DNA of 64,000 nt from Nereocystis luetkeana (Eukaryota > Sar > Phaeophyceae > Laminariales > Laminariaceae), in the NCBI GenBank assembly GCA_031213475.1, contig JARUPZ010000025.1, positions 9,589,044 to 9,653,043 of the forward strand. The letters run 5' to 3'. Below are positions 12,901-24,900 of the stretch, one piece after another. Each line of letters starts with the position of its first letter. The first letter of the stretch is position 1. A model generated the notes under the pieces. It saw only the letters and a list, made by a program, of their open reading frames with translations, was not told where the DNA came from and did not search any database. The translations under genes were made by a program, and so were the position numbers.

Positions 12901-15900
12901 ACGGATCGGGCCAGAGCTCTAGACGACAGTCGCAAATGCCAATCGTGGTCACTACATAATGTGCATGCCGTACAGAAATCAACAAAATATGTTGCAGTGC
13001 TAGATGTATGCTACTTGTAAGGTAAGACCGTCAGGCTTGGTTCACGTCTCTGCGCTGAACCCCGGCACGAACACCGCTACAAGACACAACCTCTCCGCGT
13101 TCGCTGGTATTGGTTCGGGCTTTGGCGTAGGATCTCTGTAGACTGTCTCGTCTCAATCCTGGCCACAAGTCACCCATAACAGCCCCCGGCACGACGCGAA
13201 GCACTTGGGAGGAAATGTATATGTCGTCTGCCGGGAATGGGTTTGCCAACTACTGGTATTTAGCCAACTTGCATTCTCAACCTCGGCGTGTTGGCCATTC
13301 GCTGTATTATGTATCAAGCATTGAAACCTTTTCGACATTTTCCCACCTGCCCTACCCTACTGTAGCGCTTGACAAGGACTCCGTGCTACCGGGTGGGGCT
13401 GCTAACGATGCCTGTGAATGCTCGATTGACGCTATCGACGACGATGGCATTTGCGGTGAGTGAGAGAGGGACATCGAGATATGGATGATCGATGCACATT
13501 TGTATAAAGAGAGGTACACTTGGTTTGGAAGTCAGCGAACTTGTCCACGATGACATTGCAATGCAGGCTTAAACCAGCGTAGAACGTCTCGTAGTATAGC
13601 ACGTTCAGCGTGAATATAGTCGAAGCACGTGCTCGGTGAAGCCTAGGAATCGACAAGAAGAGTATCAAGGCAACGTATGCACACCAGATGTACGCGTTGA
13701 AACGCAACCTGAAAGCACTACAGTTGTACCAAGCCCGCCATGGTTCATCCCAACCGAGGGTTTGTGTGACACGATTCAGTTCTGAGCACGAAGTGGGCGT
13801 GTTAAGTCGGTTGTCTCCACATGGGACCGTTCTTGCTACGCAACAATATCACTACGCCCAGTGACCGCCCTGCGTTTTCACCCTAGAAATGTTACCCGTG
13901 TGTTATCATGTACCATGAGATAAAACAACACACGTACAATAATAGCAGTTGGGGAAACGAGGTAAGCAAATGGATCGCTAAGGTACCAGGTACGAGAACA
14001 CAACGAAACGTTAACCAAAATAATACGAGCTTACCGATAACCGAAATGTCAAGAGGAATTCAAGCGATACGGAATCATGCCACGAGAAATTCAGAACGGA
14101 TGCAAGACGAACACGTACATGCTGAACATAGACATGCATTGCAGCGCGTACGAATCGACACAAATAAGAGACGTAAACCTGATAAAGGTGGAGATGGAGG
14201 ACGGAAGGACGGACACATATACTACATGGGAAAGTAACATAGCTACAAGGTCGCACTCAAGGCAGCGATAGTAGCAGAAGTTCCGTTTTCTTTTGCAAAG
14301 TCGAGCCGGGGACCTTGCCACACGGTCTGCTTTGTGCATTTTTTTTCGTCGACACCGATGTCAAGGGCCGGTGATCCCGCTGTCATGCCCCCTCCCCAGT
14401 GGGTTGTGGAGCATCTTTCAGTTCTGTACGTACAACGAACTGTTATGCTATTTCACCGATGACCACGGACGAAAACTGAACATTTTATCTTTTTAATTAT
14501 TTTCACTTTCACTTTCCAGCGTAAGGCCCCGCTGGCACGCTTACGAAACAGATTTGGTGTCCAATAGGACAACCCCGGGTTTGTAAAGGAACGGCGTGAT
14601 AATTCTTGCAGGTATATTCTACCAAAAAAGTTAAAACGTATCGCAAATCAGATAAAAAATAGAAATCACACCAAAACATAATATCGACTACATACCTGGT
14701 AGGAAATAGAGTGACAGGGATTATGCATGAAATACAGCAGTACGGGTACTATGTACCAGGTACGAGCAAGAAAAACACCAAGCGAAATACATCGTTCGGA
14801 ATCTACCAAGTCGTCGCCACCCTCTAGCCCGCTTCCTGATGGGTAGCCGCGATCGTTGAAGCGCTTGAAGGTCGAAGATGGTCTCTCCGCCACTTGTTTG
14901 GGCAACTTGCCTCTCCTATAGCTTCAGATAAGAGCGTTGAAGGTAAACTCCCGAACCCAGAAAACCAACGGCAGACAGAAGTACACGAGCATGCTAGACA
15001 TAGTGTGGAGTGGCTTTCAGGAGACGAGAGGCCTGGCGGTTTTAGCACCGGTGAACACCCGCGACTCTCCAGGAGGAGCTTTGGAATGAATTGGGCCCTA
15101 CTGATGCCCCTGTTGAAGGACTAACAGTAGGACATCCGAAGGGTCTGCTCCCAAAACGAAGGCTTCGCAAGGCAACTTGGGGACAAGGTTTTCGCAGACT
15201 CTTCTTCACTGGAAGCAGAGAACGGCAGGGGGGCAGAGGACCGTACCAGCGCAGAGGACGGCAGGGGCGGAGGGTGTGGCATTGCCGACTGCCAGCAGCC
15301 CGAGATCGTGTCCGACGTTGGCATTCATTCAGGTGTGTGGTCTTTGCCTCGTCGTACGTAGCTCCCGCCGTGGTACAAAGATAGTACTCGTACTGGTACT
15401 TGTCCCATGGCGTGTTTGTGTGTTGGTTCTAATTATGCCAGGAACAGGGTGACTCCTTTCCAGCTACGGTACGAGTACGTGCGAACCACTATTTTGGTAT
15501 AATACACTACGACTGTGTTGATAATAATTTATAGACGGAGATGTTCCAGTATTTATTGTCGTCAAAAAAAGCGGTATGTTCTCGTGTTAACAAAAACACG
15601 TATGCGACAGATCATGATCCACGGTATAGAATCAGCTCCTCGTTGATAAATGCAAACCTGCCGCAGTGAGGTGGTGCGCGAGATCTGTGAACACCAGGTG
15701 CAAATTACAATATACCTGGTAGTTGGTGCAGATCAAAGTACTACCTGGTACTAGAGTTTGTGCTAGATCACGCAAATTATGCGGCTCGTGCCCCCGGCAT
15801 CACGAGCCACCTCGAACGTCAGATACATAGTAGAGTACATAGTCAGGAATGGAGCTGTCCTCATATATCTCGATCATGAAGTAAGAATCGATTATCTGTT

Positions 15901-18900
15901 CTGTTATACCCCTAACCCTCAGTAGTATAAGAGTACGTACATAGACAATCGTTTATGGACCACTACTATACTGCGGGGGCGCAAGGATAGTAAGCAGGAC
16001 GTAATTACAGCAGTAAACAGACGAGAAATTCCGTTTTTAGCCGCCCTTAGTGGGTTCTAAATACTACGAATACATGTTCGAAGTCTGCGTTCCACTCGCA
16101 AGCTCAAGCTTGGCTTTCTTACTCAAGTCTGGGGGTGGCCGCGTTCGGTTTTTGGTTGCCCTTCCTTATTTGCTGTGCGGAATACTTGTGTTTTTCACGC
16201 GTCTTCCACGACTAGGAGAGTGCGTCGTTTGTTGCCCTTTATTTACTGAAGTCTGACGGTGACCGTTCTTGTGTAGCGCGTGTCTTACGTTTTTTTGCTG
16301 TGCGGTACTGGTGTTTTCTACGCGTGCTGCCACGACTACGAGAGTGCGTCGTTTCTTGCTCCTTATACATATAGCGGTATCGACAGATCGCCGAACCCAA
16401 TACCCTCACAGATGCTCGCACCAAGACCCCTGCGGTTTAATTTTTCTACATGAAGTATATACGAGGAAATATCTACCTTGTACTACTGTAGATAGACAAC
16501 TACTACTACTGCTGGTAGACGTATACTTCGAGTACTACACTACTTGTTTCTTAGCAGTCGGTATAGATACCAGGTAGCTACTTATCAGATATTCAGTGTC
16601 TCGATCGTTTGTAGCTTATGCGGTGCCAGCTGTTTAACAGCACAACGGTTAAGTCCGACATCAACATGCTACCGCGTTTCCAGGTACCTCGTAGTCACCA
16701 CGGGTCAGATGATGGTATGGTAACGTCGACGGTGCACTCCCAGATGCACATTACGAGTAGTTACCTCGTAGTTGGTATGCACAAGTGTACGTGTACGCCC
16801 CTTCCCTCCCACTGCAACTGTATCGAAAACCCATTCCCCGCTCACCCACATGAACGAGAAATAACAAATACCTGGTAACGAGGACTTCGACCAACACTTC
16901 CCCGACCCCCCCCCCCCCCCTCCCCTCGCCCACGTACAGGCAGTTCTCGAGTCCTAGAAGGAGCGTGGAGGCGATGGCGACGTCTCGTTCGCCCTCGTAG
17001 GCGCGATTTGGAGTTGCCGGCAGTACAATGCGGCTGCTGGGATCTGGTGCAAGGCGACAGGAAACCAGTGCAAACGTGGTCCGTGCTTTAAGCGTGCGAT
17101 AGGGATGTTTTCTGTGACGCGTTCTGCGATAGAGGTAGCACATTGCAGGTGAAAAAACAATCTGAATGACGGGGCTCCTTAACCAAAATTCGTCGGGATG
17201 CCAATCTTCTTTCGAAAAAGAATGTTTTTGTACTTGGACCATGGGATTATTCATCGGGATGCAAGTTGAGGTTTGCTGAAATCAGTTTTCGGGTGAGGTG
17301 GGGAGCTCTTTAAGTGAGGAGCCTATGAAAATTCAGGGCGGACCTCTATCGTAGGATGCCACCTGTCAACCGCATGGATGTTGTTCCCAAGGAGGTTGTG
17401 CTGCCGTTGCTTATGTTAGTGATGCACAAGAGAAAGTACTTTCGTGTCGGGGGTCTAGCATCGTCCCACCCTACTTCTCCCCCATCCCCACCCCCCACCC
17501 CGCGACCTCGTCGGCATCCTGGTATTTTTCGACCACAAGAAGCAGAGATGCGGCGCAAGCAAAAACGTGTTGTGCTTCCCTACGAGCACGATTTCGGACT
17601 TGGCTGTCGAACAATGTGGTTTAGTGCGTTGGATTGTGGGAGCCGGATAACCAGCTTGTGCCTTGGATAATCTCGGAATGACGCAATGGGTGTGTTCGCT
17701 TGGAATATAGAAATTGCTCCTAGGAAGGCCATGCAACGTTGGTGCGGGCTATTTGTTGGTGTCAATCGGAGGATTTTTTAGGTGGTTGGAGGGCGGAGTA
17801 GCGAGCAGAGGGTAGTTTGGACGTCATGCAAACCCTCGCTGTACGTTTCGGTTAGACTGACAAGTTTGGGTTTTTCCACCCGCACGTCTTTTTGCCCCGT
17901 AACCGAACTTGAGAAGGTTTCGTGATTGGCAACTACAACCGTGAAATACCAACAAAAATACTTGGTATGAAATAAGAAAGGTGCAATTATTTGCAGCATG
18001 TTTGCGGTTCGTGCAAAGCAAGGCGTTCATGTTTTAGCCATTCAAGACCGTGCAACCCCTCAAGACGAAACACAAAAACGTAGTATTTACCGTGCAAGCC
18101 GAACAGGGCGATCGGGCATTGGGAACACAACACCACGACCCCCTATCCCTGCCCCCAGGTGAAAGAATATGTCATGTTTCCTAATCGACCCCCCGCACCC
18201 CGCCCTCTGTCTCTGTAGCTGGTCCCACTTGTCACCGACGACTTGGTAAGCTCCCGCTGCTGCTAGCTCGGTGACGGCCTACAGGAATATCTTCTTGCCG
18301 TGCTTGCCTTTACCCAGGTCCAGAACATAGGTACTGATAGCCTGCCCCTCGAGGCCCAGCTCACGCTCAACGTCTTTCTTCTTGCATCAATGACTTCTAC
18401 GTGGCTGAACGCTCAACATGGCAGACACATCCATCGCGGGGGCTCCAATTCACCCGGGGCAAGCGATATGTGGGAGCCTGTGTATTAACAGCACAACACA
18501 AGAAAATAGTTTTTTTTATGCAACACTAGGCCGATTTTAGTAGTATGCCAGGTGTACGGCAGTGCTGCTTTCTTTGCGACATAATGATGCAAATATACTT
18601 CAGGGGTGTTGGTAAGGGCGTCTCGATGTTACCTATCTTTCATTTATAAGACGTTTTGAGTAATACATCGAAACCAGGATGTACAACAGCGTTAAAACGG
18701 GTGGACCTGACGTGCTTTGAATACAGGTGGGCGAGCTTGCACACACTAATAACGGTACAAGAAAAACATTTTATGGGTAAAACATTACGTTTTTTTTAGT
18801 ACCTTAGGTTTGCGTTACTCGGGTGGTTTCTTCATTGCAGAATCATGCAATAGCACAGGGATGAGGTTCGTACACGCGTCTAGGTATCAGCCATCTCTTA

Positions 18901-21900
18901 TCGTTTAGGCGCCGAGTCTAAAAGGCCAAAACCGGGAAGAACAGCAGCCCCCATTTCGGATGGATCTGACACGCTTTGGTACCGGTGGGCGAGCCTGCAC
19001 ATACTAAAAATAGTACAAAAATGGTTTTTGTGGGGGGGGGGAATTTTTTGATAATTGTAGGATTCTAGGTTTGTGGTATTGGTGTTTTAGTGTCCGCAAC
19101 ACTGAACCTTTTGAGATTACTGATGGGTTGAAAGATTCGTCTCGATACCAGATAGATACCTTTCATCTAGGAGATACAGAGTCCAAAAGAGGAAAACCGG
19201 GGAGAACAGCAGCCCCCATTACGGGTGGGCATGACACACTTCATTACCGGTGGGCGGGCCTGCACATACATACATACATGCTGAAAGTGGTACCAAGACA
19301 TCGTTTTTAACGGGGAAAAATCCATACCAGGTATTTGGTAGGATGCTAGATTCGTGGTATTGGTGTTTACCGCTACGCCCCGTGGGCGTAAAATACACAC
19401 TCCAAGTCTATATATTGTCTAGATGTCATCTATCTTTCCCTGTGAAGCGTTTGGCCGACTAAGCCGAAGCCAAAGAAAACAGCAGGCCTCAAAACGGGTA
19501 GATTTGGCCCTGCCTTGGCGTGGGTTGGTCTTGAGAACAATTTCACCTTACCCACCAGGCACAACTAAAACATCGATTTCGACTGCAAAACGGAACCTCG
19601 TGCGCCAGTGCCACCACAGGTAACAGACCATACACCAGGGCAGCCACAATGCTTCCCCTTGGGGGTGGCGTGCATTTATTTGTGATGTCGTTGCAGCGTG
19701 AATACTTGTACAAATACAACCCTGCTAACCCTAAGCTACCCCTTGTGTCCAGTTTTGAACCCAAAATCAGACTTTGTCAGGCCCAAAGTCAACTTATACA
19801 TGATCGTTTGCGATAATATGGCAGAGTGCGAGTCTACTTCAAACAACACGGCGGTGAGGATGAAGCCAGTATTTCGCACAATGCCCTCTTGGCAGACGAG
19901 CACGGGGGTAGGACGCCTGAGTCACAGGGTAAAAAAAGCGGCGTAACCAAGGTAGTAGTCGATCGCCAAAACACACCCGAACCAGCTCTCGACACACAGT
20001 CCACTGGATACCACCAACGTTTCGCGGGCGACTTGTTTAAGGACCCTGGTAAGCTTCTTACCTTGTCGAGCCGCCATCGTTCTGCAGACCCAAGTCGCGG
20101 TGACCACGGCGACAAGCCAGATAGCGATTCGCATACCTTCAGGAGTGATTTGTGATATGCCTCAAGCTTGCCTCAGCCTGTAATTATTGGCCTGAGAACT
20201 GACAGTCTCGTTTGGTAAGGGTCGATCTTATCGAGGGCTGTTTTCTAGTTTTAATTTTTGTATTTTCCCGAAATTTCGGTGTTTCTATACCTAAAAGAAA
20301 TACCGAAATTTCTCGGAAAATACTGAAAAAAACTTAAAACATTCCTCGCTAAGATAAATCCTACAGTAAATAAATGTAGTTTTTTTCAAGGAAGGGTTGT
20401 CGGTTTATACACTAAGGCTCATTCTTATCGGAGAACGTTTTTTCGAAAAATTCCAAAGTTGGAAATAATTGGACATATGTATCGATACACGGAGGCGTTC
20501 TGTCACTATTCGTGAAATTCTCCAGAAAGAAGCAAAAACATCCAGTTCGTTAACATTCTACTATTATTATTTGGAAAAAAAAACAGGAAAATATGGAAGA
20601 TTGAAAAATTGCGCGAAAAAAATGTCGAAAATTTGGGACAAAAGCTCTCCGATAAGAATGACCCTAAGCAAACAGTTTGTTCCCAATTTTTCGGCATTTA
20701 TTTGTTTCGCGAAATATTTCAGTTTTCCAAAAATTTCTGTTTATTTCTTTCCAAATGTGTGAAATTTAACGAACTTGATATTTTTGCTTCTGGAGAATTT
20801 CACGAATAGTGACAGAACGCCTCCGTATATTGATACATATGCCTCCAATTAGGGCCGGTCTTAACGAGGGCAAAAAAAATGAAAAAAGCGAAATAAAACG
20901 AACAGGCTTTCGTTTTCGCAAAAAACGGCAGGTTAAGTCCTAACGAGGAAAAAAAACGAAAAAAAACAAACGAAAAGAAGAAGCAGAGTCGGTTTTTTTC
21001 GCGGTAAAAAAAATCGGAATGACTCAACCGCCACAGCACGTGATTCCCGGAATTAGCGCTCGACAGTGACGGTGGATAGACACAACTCGCACGCGTGAGG
21101 CACTCTCCACAGCAGGCGGTTCCTGTGGTCCAACCTGATTCCTACGGAGTACTCTAGATCTTGTGTATCGACCATCGCTGTTCGATGGCAGAAGTTTGAA
21201 TGTTGAGTGGGACGCATGTCGAAAATTTACCTCCACAGCCAAACCCTGATCCCCCGGTTTCTTGCGAGGGCACCCCATGGTGAGTCCCTACCTATATGTG
21301 CTCGCGCCGTCAGCAGACAAGCCGCGTGGCAGCCACATGCACTACCTCGGCCATCGTGCGATTGCCAAACGGTCGTAGAAACTTGATCGGAACTGCATCC
21401 CAACGCTTCGAGCTCCTCCTATCTATGTTCCTTTCCGGGTATCCCATATATATTTCGTTTATTTGGCACCCATTTCGTTTTTTTAAAGTCCTCTGGGACT
21501 TATAAAAAACGAAATAAATGTGAAAACGGAGGTATCGGGATCTCTACTTCTATTTTTTTCAACTTGACCAGTAAAACTCACGTGCTCTTTAGTTCTGCTC
21601 TTCGTTTTTTATTTCGTTTGTTTTTCGGTTATTTTGCCCCTGTTAAGACCGTCCCTCATTTCCAAATATTGCAAATTATAGAACAAACGATCTCCGATAA
21701 GAATGATCACATAGGTAGGGGACGAGAGGGCCTGACAGTGCCAGCGTGGCCTCAACTCGGAAGAGGCTTTACCCTCATCGGTCTTGTTCTGGAGAAGCCG
21801 CGGCCACAGGTGTCGTCCCTTCTCCCCCCCGTTACGAGTGCGTGCCTTCATTTTTTGTCACGCATAATAATAGGGTTCAGCATTCCCACTGCTCGTCGAC

Positions 21901-24900
21901 TTTCATCGAATGTAGCTAACTCAACGCTTTTGCGCTTTCCACTCATCAATTTATATGCAAGAAAACGCCCATACGAGTATGCACTCGGTGAGACTTAAAC
22001 CAGTGAAAGTGATCGCCTACTAAGCCACCGGGGACGCCGGAACAATACAGCATTTAATCCAAGTCACGCACTCATCCCTACCATGTTGGATATCCCTGCT
22101 ACACCCACGCAAACATAGCTCTTCGTTGTGAGTTATTCACGGACAACGAGTACATCGGTCGTATCACAAGCTCAGGTGACACACCCGACGAGGGGTGTGT
22201 GTAGTCGGATCCTCGAGGGAAATTGGGCACTCGACCATTTCCGACTTACATCAAGGCTCGGTTTCCACATATAATATTGTCCAGGAGCATGGTGCCAACA
22301 GTATCTACCCGGTACCTGCAAGGTTGCGGGTTTTTCGTGAATAGAGTGTTTGCGACAAAAGAAAAAAATACCTAAAGTTTCGTTGCGCTGAAAAAGGTGA
22401 ACTTCCGTCCCTTCCTGATTTCGGTGTGTTTGCGAGTGAGGTAAACCCAATCCTGCCGGCGACGCTTCCGAAAACAAAAGTGGGGAGGTGAGGCAATGTG
22501 GCAACAAACAAAATAGCGAAAACTGAAAAACATCGTGCGAGTAGCAACGACAGCCCAGCAACGGTGTCGGCGGGAGCGTCGACCGCGGTGCCGCCACTGC
22601 CATTCCACGACTGTGGACTGCAAGAAGCAGCATAGCAAGCGGCAGCTGGCTGGCGCTAGCCGCAGCCAGGGGCAGCATCAGTCTGAGCAACAAAAATAAA
22701 CAACATCAGCACCAGCACCATCCAGCTTCCATTTTTCGATTCCTGCTGCTACTGCTCTGCTGCGTTCGCTGTTGCTGCAGCTGCTCTCGGCCTACGCACG
22801 CCACAGCGCCGCCGCGCTTCTCTCCACCACCGCCCCGGCCGCTGCTCGCTGCTACTTGCTGGTGCTGCTGCCTCTGCTCGTGCTGCTGCTGGTGCTTCTG
22901 CTTTTCCTGCTGCTGCTGGTGCTGCTGCCGCAGTATGGTGAAATGAAAGGATACATGAGCTGTCATGCTGTTGCGCTCTAGCAGGTACAAGCGAAGCGAT
23001 ACGAGTACGAGTACGAGTTTGTTTGTGACGAATCATCCTCCACGTCGTCACCAAGCAGGGGCGAAAGCGTGTACCGTAGCAGCGGCGGCGGCATGCTGGC
23101 ACAATCCAACCCCGCTCGTCCGCGGTATACTCTAGCTACACCTCTCGAGCCTCTCTGCTCCCAACGGGTGTCGTGCTGTCTACAGTAAGCAGCATGGTGC
23201 GGGGGCATGAAAAATGCTCGTGGTTTTAATCCTTCAAGATGTGTTCTGCGTTGGGATAATGCTGGTGCGTGTGGGCCGACGGAACAGAGGGACGAAAGGT
23301 GCCAAAAGTTTTGATGAAGTCCTACCTTAGCTAAATCCTTTTTTGACGTTTGTTTCCAATATGTACCTCAAAACATGCCCTCGGGATAATTTGTGGAGAA
23401 GCAAAAATAGAAAGACAAATCGCAAACACTCCAATTAATGTATAACTATTAGCCTAGCTCGCCACGAAACACAATTAAGCGCTGAATCCGTACTGGTCGC
23501 AGCTCTACTCCTGTCTCTTCAAATATTATTGGTGAAATGTAGTACCCGTGTATAGAAGCTCCGGTCCATACATATTCGACGACGGCCATCACGACCATTT
23601 ATGAACATCAACAGGAACAGCTGTCTTAGGCAAGGCAGTCTTGTACGAAAAACCAGGCTTGTTGGCTAAACTGCGTTAATGCACTTATTATTGCTTCAGC
23701 GCTGGGATTGGGTACCGACCGCAGCCTACTTGCCTCCATACGCTTTGCTTACCTCCCTTCACGCGTGGTCGCCGCCGGTGATGCTGCTGCACTCTGCGAA
23801 AGCCTGCAACTTCGACGTCCACTGCCCGGACAACTTGTGCTGCATGGACAACGGACAGTGCTCATGTGAGTGTGGTGTATTACCCCGAGTCGTCAAATTG
23901 CTTCCGTGGGGAAAATGGTTACGTACCAGGTACTGTAGAAATGTGACATCACACTCAATGTTTGTACCATGTCATTGACAATTATCGTTTGCGGTCGCGA
24001 GGTTCATCATCGCTACCCAGAAATCAACCCTATTGATGGAGCGTTTGATGTATGTTACTCAGAAGGTAGAGGCGTCGGGCTTTGTTCACGTCTCTTCGGA
24101 GAACCTCAGCACGAACACCCCCGCGAGAAAATTGTCTCTCCGTTCGCTTCTGCCGATGTCGGTTCTCGGTGTTGGTCTCTGTAGATTGTGCCGACTCTCG
24201 TCCAACCGTATTTAGGAATCGAGACCGGGGGCATGAACCTCATGTATCAACGCCCCGCAGACGTCCGACGACGTGGTCCAAGATATACGTGTCGTCCCCT
24301 TCAACTGCATGTTGTCAACTATATCACTACAGTAGCATCTACTGTTTCCACCACCTTTTTGCGAATCGTTTTCTTTCTTGATTGACCATAAACACGCTTT
24401 CTCCATGCTCCATCCTAGCGCAAGACAAGGACTCGGTGCAACCGGGGGAGGCTTCAAACGACGTCTGTGAATGCCTGAATAACGTTGTCGGCGATGATGG
24501 TAATTGCGGTGAGTGAGAGGGACGCGAAGATGTCGACGACCAGCGCAGATGCATTAAAGGAAGGGTGCATTTTGCCTGTGAGTCGAACGTGCATCACGAT
24601 GTATTTCCCGCCCTTAAATGAAAAGCGCTCGGTCGGTCATAAACCTCCACTACTTTGAACCTCCTGCGGTTTCCGGAAAATACGAACTATACGGTCGGCG
24701 GTCGGTAGTGATGCAACGACGCCACACACACACTATATGCAAGGAGGTTTCTGTCAACCACTGCGTGCTACCTAGCAATTTCACGACACCCTGTTTGGAT
24801 TTGGCAAGCCCGTTCTGCGCAACACAAACAACGAACCACGGCTGGTCATTCAAAAACAAAGTTTTGGCGCTGTTAGAGGTGGTGTGGGAATATTTATCCT

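Larger units (their letters stand above)
164..14485 (+). repeat. Tandem array of two-exon units, about 2.4-2.8 kb each
   Basis: B-exon starts at 74, 2875, 5566, 8257, 10956 and 13366 give periods of 2801, 2691, 2691, 2699 and 2410 bp. Homology covers whole introns, not just exons. Recurrent landmarks include GACGCGCTCACCTCGAGCAT and CTCGTCGTTGTGAGATTTTC. The three central units are nearly identical; the outer units are clearly diverged. Small open frames that recur in each unit are intronic and I do not treat them as genes. Confidence 0.9.
14486..22040. other. About 7.5-kb insertion splitting the sixth unit's intron
   Basis: Unit homology stops near 14485 (after GACGAAAACTGAAC) and resumes near 22040 (ACAGCATTTAATCCAAG). 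The whole interval is therefore extra DNA inside the B5-A6 intron. Near its edges lie CACTTTCACT (14504-14513) and its exact inverse complement AGTGAAAGTG (22002-22011), possibly short terminal inverted repeats. The interval contains degenerate tandem repeats, a MITE, nested inverted-repeat elements and several exon-like open frames, but no recognisable transposase. Confidence 0.6.

Noticed and set aside
19922..20134. Antisense signal-peptide-like first exon
   Set aside because: Attractive start, but its donor lies in a palindrome shared with the + strand and I could find no following exon; kept only as an uncertain note.
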